NCBI RefSeq assembly: GCF_003002815.1
Contig: NZ_PVTF01000006.1
Span: 62,001 to 126,000 of the forward strand
Direction of reading: 5' to 3'
DNA: 64,000 nucleotides
From: Umezawaea tangerina
GTDB taxonomy: Bacteria > Actinomycetota > Actinomycetes > Mycobacteriales > Pseudonocardiaceae
The stretch's first letter is position 1; the number at the start of each line of letters is the position of its first letter. This document shows positions 17,856 through 24,802 of this stretch, piece by piece. Made by a program: the position numbers and the translations under genes. The notes below the pieces were generated by a model that saw nothing but the letters and a program-made list of their open reading frames with translations, was not told the DNA's origin and made no database searches.

Positions 17856-18059
17856 CGAAAACGGGTATCGCTACAGCGGACCCAGGTGCGGCCGACTTGA
17901 CTTGGGGCCCCTTTTTTGGGCTTCGTCGGGCGAAAAAGGGCAGGTGGTAGAGCCTGCCCGCCGACTAATTATAAGCCCAAAAACCCCAAGTCAAGTCGGC
18001 CGCACGGCGGACGAGTGCGCTCGGTTGCGCTGTGGTCGGGCTGTTGGCTCGGTTGGGTG
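17856..18059 (+). repeat. Structured intergenic repeat, copy A (22-bp inverted ends)
   Basis: About 204-bp element shared, inverted, with 35151-35358. Its core 17886-18005 is bounded by perfect 22-bp inverted repeats (17886-17907 and 17984-18005). Inside are nested stems: TTTTTGGGCTT pairs with AAGCCCAAAAA, GTCGG with CCGAC, and GGGCAGG with CCTGCCC around loop TGGTAGAG. It occupies nearly the whole gap between two convergent genes, so it could act as a bidirectional terminator. Homology with copy B continues about 30 bp to the left and 55 bp to the right of the inverted repeats, so the unit is bigger than the hairpin. No transposase and no clear target duplication. Confidence 0.85.
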
Positions 18060-18065
18060 GTTCAT

Positions 18066-18683
18066 TCAGAACAAGCCCCGTTCGAACGCCACCGCCACGG
18101 CGGCGGCGCGGTCTTTCACGCCCAGCTTCGCGTACACGTGCAGCAGGTGGGTTTTCACGGTCGCCTCGCTGATGAAAAGCTTCGCCGCGGCCTCGCGGTT
18201 GGTCGAGCCTCGTGCCACCAGCCCCAGCACTTCGAGTTCCCGTGAGCTGAGGGGGTCCGCAGCAGGTGAGCGCACCTGTCCCAGCAAGGTCGTCGCCACT
18301 GATGGGGACAGCACTGCTTCGCCGCGGGCGGCTGAGCGCACGGCGCGGAACAGTTCGTCGCGCGGTGTGTCCTTCAGGAGGTAGCCGGTGGCGCCCGCTT
18401 TCACGGCGGGCAGCACGTCGCTTTCGGTGTCGAAGGTGGTCAGGACCAGGATGCGGGCGGGGTTCCCCTTCTCCCGCAACGAGGTGATGGCGCCGACGCC
18501 GTCCACCCTGGGCATCCGCAGGTCCATCAGCACGACGTCCGGTCGCACGGCCTCGACGAGCGTGACGGCCTCCGCGCCGTCCGCGGCCTCGCCGACGACC
18601 TCGAAGTCGCCGTCCCCCGAGAACATCCCGCGCAGCCCGTCGCGCACCACCGGGTGGTCGTCCACGATCACCAGCCGGATCAC
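18066..18683 (-). CDS. NarL/LuxR-type response regulator
   Basis: 205-aa response regulator. Receiver domain residues 1-120 with DD at 8-9, phosphoacceptor D54 (VLMDLRMPRVDG), switch T in LVLTTFD and K in YLLKDTP. C-terminal LuxR helix-turn-helix about 145-205 (SSRELEVLGLVARGSTNREA, FISEATVKTHLLHVYAKL). Start overlaps the kinase stop by 4 nt. Together with the kinase, permease and ATPase it forms a single minus-strand unit, so it probably controls the exporter operon in response to a membrane-active signal. Confidence 0.93.
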   Translation of the reverse strand: MIRLVIVDDHPVVRDGLRGMFSGDGDFEVVGEAADGAEAVTLVEAVRPDVVLMDLRMPRVDGVGAITSLREKGNPARILVLTTFDTESDVLPAVKAGATGYLLKDTPRDELFRAVRSAARGEAVLSPSVATTLLGQVRSPAADPLSSRELEVLGLVARGSTNREAAAKLFISEATVKTHLLHVYAKLGVKDRAAAVAVAFERGLF

Positions 18684-19888
18684 GTCGTCACCGCAGTGGG
18701 GATCGCCGGGACGCTGGCGGAGACGGCCGTGCCCAGGCCGGGCTCGGACTCCACCTCGAACGCGCCCGCGAGCCTGCTCACCCGCTGCCTCATGGTCATC
18801 AGACCGAACCCCTCGCCACCGGTGGCACCGGGGTCGAAGCCGACCCCGTCGTCGCGGACGTCCAGCGTCACCACGTCCTCCATGTACGACAGCGTCAGCC
18901 CGACCCTGGACGCCGCGGCGTGCTTGGCGACGTTGGCCAGCGCCTCCTGCGCGGTGCGCAGCAGCGCCACCTCGACCTCGGGGTGCATCGGCCGCGCGGT
19001 GCCGGTGGTGGTGACCTCGACCGGGACGCCGGTGGCGCCGCGCCAGCCCTCCACGACCTCGGCCAGCGCCTCGGGCAGGGCCGCGTTGGCCAGCGGCGCG
19101 GGCCGCAGGGCGTGGACGGACCTCCTGGCCTCGGTGAGGTTCTCCCTGGCGAGCCGGGTCGCGGTGGCCACCCGTGCGCGCCAGTCACCGGTCTGCTCGG
19201 CGGCCTCCAGCTGGGTGATGATCCCGGTGAAGCCCTGCGCCAGCGTGTCGTGGATCTCCCGCGCCATCCGCTGCCGCTCGTCGAGCATACCGGCCTCGCG
19301 GGCCTGGACGAGGAGCTGGGCGTGCAGACCCGCGTTCTCCTCCATCGTGGCGGCGAGCTGGGCCACCATCTCCTTGCGCTTGCGGCTCTGCTCGGTCGTC
19401 ACGTGCCCGACGAACGTGAACGTGCACGCGATCGTCACGAAGAGGAGGCCGAAGATCAGGAACGCGGTGAACTCCGGGCCGCTCGGCACCCCGCCGAACA
19501 GCGACATGGTGGCGAGCACCGCGGTCGTGGCGACCGCGACGAACATCCACCGCACCTTGAGCACTTCGCCGGCGTAGACGTAGACGGCGAACGACACGGC
19601 TCCGAACCACGTCTCGCGCAGGCCGAGGTAGCCGTAGAGGACCAGCATCCCGATGATGAAGACCGCCATCAGCCCCTGGCGCGTCCGCCACTTCGGGTGG
19701 GCGGTGAACCACCAGAACATCCACGCGTAGGTGAAGGCCACGACCGCGAGGCTGATCAGCTTCGCCCCGCGGTCGTGCGGCGACAGCACGAGGTAGAGCG
19801 CGGTGGTGACGGTGAGCACGAAGTACGGGATCACGTGCCCCACCGCCAGCATCCGGCGTTCCCACCTGTCCAGCGCGGTCTCGGCCAC
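18680..19888 (-). CDS. NarL-partner sensor histidine kinase
   Basis: 402-aa kinase with about five to six N-terminal transmembrane helices (residues about 15-160), then a HisKA_3 dimerisation domain with the phospho-His in MAREIHDTLAQGF (H about 213) and a C-terminal ATPase (LLRTAQEALANVAKHA N box, VRDDGVGFDP, GFGLMTMRQRV). I choose the GTG at 19888 because GGGAG lies 5 nt upstream; a TTG at 19900 overlaps the permease stop region. It has no extracytoplasmic sensor domain, as in intramembrane-sensing kinases linked to antibiotic exporters. Confidence 0.92.
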   Translation of the reverse strand: MAETALDRWERRMLAVGHVIPYFVLTVTTALYLVLSPHDRGAKLISLAVVAFTYAWMFWWFTAHPKWRTRQGLMAVFIIGMLVLYGYLGLRETWFGAVSFAVYVYAGEVLKVRWMFVAVATTAVLATMSLFGGVPSGPEFTAFLIFGLLFVTIACTFTFVGHVTTEQSRKRKEMVAQLAATMEENAGLHAQLLVQAREAGMLDERQRMAREIHDTLAQGFTGIITQLEAAEQTGDWRARVATATRLARENLTEARRSVHALRPAPLANAALPEALAEVVEGWRGATGVPVEVTTTGTARPMHPEVEVALLRTAQEALANVAKHAAASRVGLTLSYMEDVVTLDVRDDGVGFDPGATGGEGFGLMTMRQRVSRLAGAFEVESEPGLGTAVSASVPAIPTAVTT

Positions 19889-19890
19889 CT

Positions 19891-20616
19891 CTACTCCCAA
19901 CGGAAGGTCCTGGCGGCGACGGTACCCGCGAACGCCGTGATCAGGGCCATGATCACGAGGTGCAGCGGTTCGGGTGCGGTGCCGACCCAGGCGTTCTGGA
20001 GCGCGGCGACGCCCGGCGGCAGGTACCGGCCGACGGTGTTGACCGCCTCCGGCAGCAGGAACCGCGGCAGGTAGGCGCCGCCGAAGAACATGATCAGGAT
20101 GAACAGGACTCCCGCGACGCCGGTGGCGGCCCGCGCCGTCGGCGCGAGCGCGGCGATGACCAGCCCCAGCGCGAACAGCGAGGTGGCGCCCAGCAGCGTG
20201 GCCAGGACGAACCCGACCGGGTGGTGCGGCAGGTCGATGTCGAACACCAGCTTGCCCGCCGCCACGACGAGCACGACCGACGTCACCGCCGCGGCCAGGT
20301 TGACGACCAGCTGCGCGGTCAGCACCTTCGCCGGGTGCAGCGGCGTCGTGGACAGCCTGCGCAGCACGCCCTTCTCCCGGTAGGTGGCCACCGTCGTGGG
20401 CACCCGCTGCAACCCCAGGTACCCCAACGTGATCACCACCAGCGTGCCGACGTAGCCGTCGATGAACCGCAGCCCGCCGAACGTCGGGTCGGGTGAGCGC
20501 AGCATCGGGATGGCACCGAGCACCAGCAGCAGGATCGTCGGGAACAGCAGCGAGAAGTAGGCCATGACCCCTTCGCGCAGGTACAGCTTCGCCTCGACCC
20601 GGATGACCTTGAGCAC
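19891..20616 (-). CDS. ABC-2 type exporter permease
   Basis: 241-aa membrane protein with six predicted helices, starting MLKVIRVEAKLYLREGVMAYF and containing REKGVLRRLSTTPLHPAKVL, the typical cytoplasmic loop of drug-type ABC-2 permeases, then YLPPGVAALQNAW. Stop is 2 nt before the kinase GTG, and the gene lies 13 nt after the ATPase stop. Likely forms a dimeric half-transporter with the ATPase to export a lipid or drug-like compound. Confidence 0.9.
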   Translation of the reverse strand: MLKVIRVEAKLYLREGVMAYFSLLFPTILLLVLGAIPMLRSPDPTFGGLRFIDGYVGTLVVITLGYLGLQRVPTTVATYREKGVLRRLSTTPLHPAKVLTAQLVVNLAAAVTSVVLVVAAGKLVFDIDLPHHPVGFVLATLLGATSLFALGLVIAALAPTARAATGVAGVLFILIMFFGGAYLPRFLLPEAVNTVGRYLPPGVAALQNAWVGTAPEPLHLVIMALITAFAGTVAARTFRWE

Positions 20617-20629
20617 GTCTTCTCCCCCG

Positions 20630-21538
20630 TCAGCTGCTGAGCTTGCGCCCGGTGAGCTCGACGAACGCGTCGTCGAGACTGGTCTGTTCGATGCGCAGCT
20701 CCGCGGCCACGACTTGGTTGCGCGCCAACAACGACGTGACCGCGTGCAGCAGGTTCCCCGTGCCGGTCACCACGATCTGGCCGCCGTGCGAGCGCACGTC
20801 CGACACCTCGGCGAGCTCGCGGAGGAGCTGCTCGGCGATCGGCTCGGAGGGCCGGAACCGCACCCGCTGCTCACCGTCCACACGCGACACGAGCCCGGCG
20901 GGCGAGTCGATCGCGACCACCCTGCCCGCGTCGATCACCGCGAGCCGGTCGCAGAGCCGTTCGGCCTCCTCCATGAAGTGCGTGACGAGCAGGATCGTCA
21001 CGCCGGAGTCCCGGACGGCCTCGACCAGGTCCCAGGTGTCGCGCCGCGCCTGCGGGTCGAGTCCCGTCGTCAGCTCGTCCAGCACGGCGATCCGCGGCCT
21101 GCCGACCAGTGCCAGCGCCACCGACAGCCGCTGCTTCTGCCCGCCGGACAGCTTGCCGAACTCGACGTCCCGCTGCCCTTCCAGGCCGAGCCGGACCAGC
21201 AGGTCCCGCCAGTCGGCCGGGTCCGGGTAGAACGAGCTGTAGAGGTCAAGCGCCTCCCACACCCGCAGCCGTTCCGGCAGCAGGCTCTCCTGCAGCTGCA
21301 CACCCATCCGCCGCCGCAGCTCGTCCCGGTCGCGCCGCGGGTCCAACCCGTCGACCCGGATCGTGCCGCGGTCGGGCACCCTCATCCCTTCGACGCACTC
21401 GACCGTCGTGGTCTTGCCCGCCCCGTTCGGCCCCAGGATGCCGAAGATCTCGCCCTCTTCCACGGTGAACGACACGCTGTCCACCGCGACCTTCGGCCCG
21501 TACCGCTTGCCGAGGTCCACCACCTCGATGATCGCCAT
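20630..21538 (-). CDS. ABC exporter ATPase (DrrA-like)
   Basis: 302-aa ATPase. Walker A GPNGAGKTTT, signature LSGGQKQR, Walker B RIAVLDELTTGLDP and H-loop THFMEEAERL are all intact. The C-terminal extension ending RIEQTSLDDAFVELTGRKL is typical of multidrug and antibiotic exporters. ATG at 21538 (MAIIEVVDLGKRYG) is the natural family start; no strong ribosome site precedes it. First gene of the ATPase-permease-kinase-regulator operon. Confidence 0.92.
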   Translation of the reverse strand: MAIIEVVDLGKRYGPKVAVDSVSFTVEEGEIFGILGPNGAGKTTTVECVEGMRVPDRGTIRVDGLDPRRDRDELRRRMGVQLQESLLPERLRVWEALDLYSSFYPDPADWRDLLVRLGLEGQRDVEFGKLSGGQKQRLSVALALVGRPRIAVLDELTTGLDPQARRDTWDLVEAVRDSGVTILLVTHFMEEAERLCDRLAVIDAGRVVAIDSPAGLVSRVDGEQRVRFRPSEPIAEQLLRELAEVSDVRSHGGQIVVTGTGNLLHAVTSLLARNQVVAAELRIEQTSLDDAFVELTGRKLSS

Positions 21539-21596
21539 GCCACAACACTGTCCGGTCGCGACGTCCGGCGGATCGACCGGCGAGCCATACCGGCGG

Positions 21597-22484
21597 TCAA
21601 CCGATCGGTTGACCCACCTCGGGGTTCTTCCCCGACCTGACCCGCACCACGACCCACCCGAACACCGCCGCCACCGGGAACATGAGCACGCCGTAGACGG
21701 CTCCCGGCACCGCGATGTCCGTGCTGCCCAGGACGCTGATCGCGATCGTGATCGCCAGCGTGCTGTTGTGGACGCCGATCTCGAACGCGCTCGCGATCGC
21801 CTGCCGGTGCCCGATGCCGAACACCAGCGGCGCGATGTACCCGAGCGACAGGCTGACCAGGCAGAACACCAGCACCACCGCACCGCTGGCCGCCAGGTAG
21901 GGCCCGAGGTTCGCGCGCTCCGACACGACCGTCGCCACGATCACCGAGGCCAGCACCACCACCGAGAAGATCCGCACGGGCCGGTCCATCCGGTCGGCGA
22001 ACCCGGACCACCTCCGCCGCACCACCATGCCGATCACCACCGGCACCAGCACGATCGCGAACACCTGCAGCACCTTGTCGAACTGCAGGTCCAGCGCCCC
22101 GCCCTCGGGCGCGAACACCTTGATCGCCAGGTTCGTGACCAGCGGCAACGTCACCACGGCCAGCACGGAGTTCACCGCCGTGAGCGTGATGTTGAGCGCG
22201 ACGTCCCCGCGGAACACGTGGCTGAACAGGTTCGCCGTCGTCCCTCCCGGCGAGGCCGCCAGCAGCATCATCCCGACCGCCAGCAACGGCGGCAGCCCGA
22301 ACAGCACCACCAGTCCGAAGCAGACCGCGGGCAGCAGCACCAGCTGGCAGACCAGCGCCACGAACACCGCCGCGGGCTGCCGCCGCACCCGGACGAAGTC
22401 CGCCACCGTCAACGACAGCCCGAGTCCCAGCATCACCACGGCCAGCGCCACCGGCAGCAGCACCGAACCAAGCACGGAGTCCAT
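21597..22484 (-). CDS. Bile acid:sodium symporter (BASS) family transporter
   Basis: 295-aa membrane protein with nine to ten helices. Family marks are PALLPAVCFGLVVLFGLPP-like helix 2, the SPGGTTANLFSH unwound-helix motif near residue 80, and the second pseudo-symmetric motif FEIGVHNSTLAI near residue 240. Transports an organic anion with sodium; substrate cannot be assigned. It lies 58 bp upstream of the exporter ATPase on the same strand and might be co-transcribed, but functional linkage is unclear. Confidence 0.88.
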   Translation of the reverse strand: MDSVLGSVLLPVALAVVMLGLGLSLTVADFVRVRRQPAAVFVALVCQLVLLPAVCFGLVVLFGLPPLLAVGMMLLAASPGGTTANLFSHVFRGDVALNITLTAVNSVLAVVTLPLVTNLAIKVFAPEGGALDLQFDKVLQVFAIVLVPVVIGMVVRRRWSGFADRMDRPVRIFSVVVLASVIVATVVSERANLGPYLAASGAVVLVFCLVSLSLGYIAPLVFGIGHRQAIASAFEIGVHNSTLAITIAISVLGSTDIAVPGAVYGVLMFPVAAVFGWVVVRVRSGKNPEVGQPIG

Positions 22485-22633
22485 TCAGCGCCTCACAGTC
22501 CACCACCCGACGGGCCACGACCCTCGCAAGCCCACCGCCCGCGGTCAACCGTTATGTCCGATTCGATACGCACTCCGCACCCCTAGGGGTCAACCAGGGG
22601 CCGCGCAAGCGAGGATGCCGACGGATCGACCGC

Positions 22634-22951
22634 CTACGAGGCGATCAGCACCAGGTCCTCGGAGTGCTCGAACGTCTCGACCGCGTTGCCCGTCACATGA
22701 CGAGCGATCCCCTTGTTCCGCGCGTGGGCCTCCCGGAACGAGTCCGACGCCACCCAGGCCCGGAAGTCCGCCTCGGTGTCGAACTCGTTGAGCGACACGT
22801 AGGGCTGGTCCGGACTCGTGGGCCGGAGCAACGTGCTGCGCCGCAGCCCCGGAACACCCGGCAGGTAGGTCCGCATGTTGTCCCGGAACTTCGCCTCGAA
22901 CTCGTCGGCGCGATCCGCCGGGACGAAAAGGCGGTTGGTGGCGATGAACAT
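22634..22951 (-). CDS. Antibiotic biosynthesis monooxygenase (ABM) domain protein
   Basis: 105-aa ferredoxin-like ABM fold protein: FIATNRLFVPADRADEFEAKF, VPGLRRSTLLRP, YVSLNEFDTEADFRAWVAS. Such small dimeric proteins include quinol monooxygenases and haem-degrading enzymes. The ATG at 22951 has GGAGG six bases upstream and is better than the start at 22987. A 12-bp palindrome, ACCCCTAGGGGT (22579-22590), lies in the 149-bp gap downstream. Next to a TetR regulator on the same strand; substrate unknown. Confidence 0.82.
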   Translation of the reverse strand: MFIATNRLFVPADRADEFEAKFRDNMRTYLPGVPGLRRSTLLRPTSPDQPYVSLNEFDTEADFRAWVASDSFREAHARNKGIARHVTGNAVETFEHSEDLVLIAS

Positions 22952-23023
22952 GTCGCACCTCCGAGGTTCCCGACGCTGTGTAGGCAACTATTCCAACGGT
23001 GCGTCGGGAAAGCAAGAGGACCT

Positions 23024-23623
23024 TCAGCCGCTGGACACCTCACCAAGCAGACCGTGCAGAACCTGCCCCACCAACGCGCGGATCACGGTCTCGTTGTGAT
23101 CCTCACGCCCAGGCGCGATGGCACGCGCAGCGGACTCCACCATCCCGTGGATCAACAACGCACGCAGACCCGGCTCGCCAACACCCGCCTCCTCCAACAC
23201 CCCCACCAACGGCGCCAACAGCCGTTCGTGCTCGGTGCGGATCAACTCACGACTGGCATCCGGCAACGCATGGGCGGACAGGGCGACAACCGCACCATGA
23301 CTACCGTCAGTGATCACACCCAACTCAGCCCTCAGGTACGCCTCGACCTTCGCCGACACACCCTCCGCCCCAGCCACAGCCCTCTCAAGAAACCGCGCCC
23401 ACTCAGGAAGCTCATCGGTCACGATCGCCGCGACCAACTCCTCGCGAGACCGGAAGTACTCGTAAAGGCTGGGACGGGAAAGCCCCACACGACGAGCAAG
23501 CGCAGCAAGCGTAAGCGCCTCAGGCCCACCCTCGGTGACAAGATCACGACCAGCATCCAGGAGCGCACGCAACCGGTTCGCCCGATGCTCCGCAACCGTG
23601 TCAGCACTAATCCTGGGCACCAC
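23024..23623 (-). CDS. TetR/AcrR family regulator
   Basis: 199-aa regulator with an N-terminal TetR helix-turn-helix (residues about 18-65; TLAALARRVGLSRPSLYEYF) and an all-helical ligand domain ending with a charged C terminus. Two consecutive GTG codons (23623 and 23620) could start it. It is followed after 72 bp by the ABM gene, which is the likeliest target with it. The codon and base usage near its start is less GC-rich than its neighbours, and the repeat array at 23713-23881 lies just upstream. Confidence 0.88.
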   Translation of the reverse strand: MVPRISADTVAEHRANRLRALLDAGRDLVTEGGPEALTLAALARRVGLSRPSLYEYFRSREELVAAIVTDELPEWARFLERAVAGAEGVSAKVEAYLRAELGVITDGSHGAVVALSAHALPDASRELIRTEHERLLAPLVGVLEEAGVGEPGLRALLIHGMVESAARAIAPGREDHNETVIRALVGQVLHGLLGEVSSG

Positions 23624-23712
23624 CCGATGCTAGCCCCAACACACACCTTGCCCGACCCCACCGAGCACCCACCCACCAACCACCCCACCAACCCAGCCAA
23701 CCCCACCCCGTT

Positions 23713-23881
23713 GGGCGCAGCCCGCCAGCGCGCATCCGGCGCGAAGCGCCTGGGGCCTTGTCGGCGCCAGCCGATGCCCTGTCGAGCGCAGCTCGATGCC
23801 TTGTCCAACGGCGCAGCCGAGGATGCTTTGTCGGGCGGAGCCCGATGCAGTGTCGGACGTAGTCCGATGCTGGCGAAGCCA
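23713..23881 (+). repeat. GNA-loop mini-hairpin array, locus R1
   Basis: Eight short palindromes spaced 18-30 bp: 23713-23723, 23738-23750, 23761-23774, 23782-23796, 23809-23819, 23831-23845, 23853-23867 and 23871-23881. Stems differ (GGGC/GCCC, GGCGC/GCGCC, GAGC/GCTC, GGAC/GTCC, TGGC/GCCA) but each closes on a C-GNA-G triloop (GCA, GAA, GTA, GGA); the third has a GCCA tetraloop. Most units start with TTGTC or TGTC and end with GATGC. The same architecture recurs at 33873-34069 and 48174-48354. Translations across it are Arg/Ala-rich artefacts. It lies downstream of the DUF305 gene and upstream of the TetR gene. Confidence 0.88.
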
Positions 23882-23916
23882 GACTCCCCCTCTGCCCCCG
23901 ATCCACAGCGCCCTCC

Positions 23917-23971
23917 TACCTGATCTTCGTTGTCAAGACAGCCCTATCGTCTTGACAACGAAGATCAGGTA
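23917..23971. terminator. Long palindrome of locus R1
   Basis: Perfect 23-bp arms (23917-23939 and 23949-23971) with a 9-nt loop AGCCCTATC. Core TTGTCAAGAC/GTCTTGACAA is shared with the palindromes at 33781-33841 and 48391-48445. It lies 53 bp beyond the DUF305 stop in the direction of transcription and would terminate that transcript. ATTGAGACAATCGCGCGCC, following on the plus strand, is also shared with the third locus. Confidence 0.85.
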
Positions 23972-24023
23972 TTGAGACAATCGCGCGCCGGGGGCCGGGC
24001 TTCGCTCTTTCTCTTCACACCCC

Positions 24024-24656
24024 CTACCCCAACCCCAACCCCTGCATCCGATTGATCTCATCCGTCTGCGTGGCGATCACGTCGGCGGCCATCTCCTCCA
24101 CCTTCACGTCCACCCCGCTCGACAGAACCTCCTCCGCCATCGCCAACGCCCCCTTGTGGTGCGCCACCATCAGCCTCACGAACACCCGGTCGAACTCCTC
24201 CCCCCGCGCCGCTTTCAGCTCCCCCATCTGCTCCGCCGTGGCCATCCCCGGCATCGCGGCGTGGTCGACGTCCGGCATCTTCCCCGAGTGCCCGTGCTCC
24301 CCGGCCGTGGCCGCGTACTGCCGCTGCCACTGCTCCATCGCCCCGATCTCCGGGCCCTGCGTGTCGTGGATCCGCGCCGCCAACCCCCGCACGACCTCGT
24401 TGGACGCCCTCTCCGGCGCCAGCTCGGTCATCTCCACCGCCTGCCGGTGGTGCACGACCATGCCCGCGACGTAGGCCAGGTCGCGGTCGTTGGGCGCGAT
24501 GTACCGGTCGGTGCCAAGATCGTCGGGCGAGATCGTCTTCGCGGTCTCGCCCGGTGCGCCCGGGACGATGACCGGTGCCGCGTCCTCGGTGGAGGAGGTG
24601 CCCGTGCAGCCCGCCAGCAGCAGCGCGACCGCCGCCACTCCGACCTTGATGCGCAT
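24024..24656 (-). CDS. DUF305 lipoprotein
   Basis: 210-aa secreted lipoprotein. Signal peptide with lipobox LLAGC (Cys about 18); start ATG at 24656 has GGGGAG three bases upstream. The DUF305 ferritin-like four-helix region shows the two signature motifs MVVHHRQAVEMTELA and LMVAHHKGALAMAEE, plus DEINRMQ at the end. A His/Met-rich middle (HGHSGKMPDVDHAAMPGM) suggests metal, perhaps copper, binding, but function of the family is not settled. Divergent from the LVIVD-repeat gene. Confidence 0.88.
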   Translation of the reverse strand: MRIKVGVAAVALLLAGCTGTSSTEDAAPVIVPGAPGETAKTISPDDLGTDRYIAPNDRDLAYVAGMVVHHRQAVEMTELAPERASNEVVRGLAARIHDTQGPEIGAMEQWQRQYAATAGEHGHSGKMPDVDHAAMPGMATAEQMGELKAARGEEFDRVFVRLMVAHHKGALAMAEEVLSSGVDVKVEEMAADVIATQTDEINRMQGLGLG

Positions 24657-24802
24657 GAGCTCCCCTTCCGTCCGCGACGCCAACGTACCCAGGGTTCCAG
24701 CAGCCGGGAACGGGGCACTACCCGTCGATCGGACCTGGTCGCACTTCGGTCGAAACGGTGATACTGACGTTCCTGCATCAGCTTTTCGAATAGGGGGACT
24801 CT

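Noticed and set aside
17902-18384. Open frame within repeat copy A and its counterpart at 35032-35451 (FWASSGEKGQVVEPARR)
   Set aside because: Shared because the DNA repeat is shared; the frame crosses the inverted repeats and overlaps the response regulator gene antisense. No start signal.
23713-23881. CRISPR array at the R1 repeats
   Set aside because: Units are individually palindromic with variable stems and no constant repeat plus unique spacer pattern; no cas genes.
23607-23906. Open frame across the R1 array (Arg/Leu/Ala-rich, about 99 aa, minus strand)
   Set aside because: Translation of the hairpin repeats; similar artefact frames occur at 48126-48380 and 33877-34860. No ribosome site, composition not protein-like.
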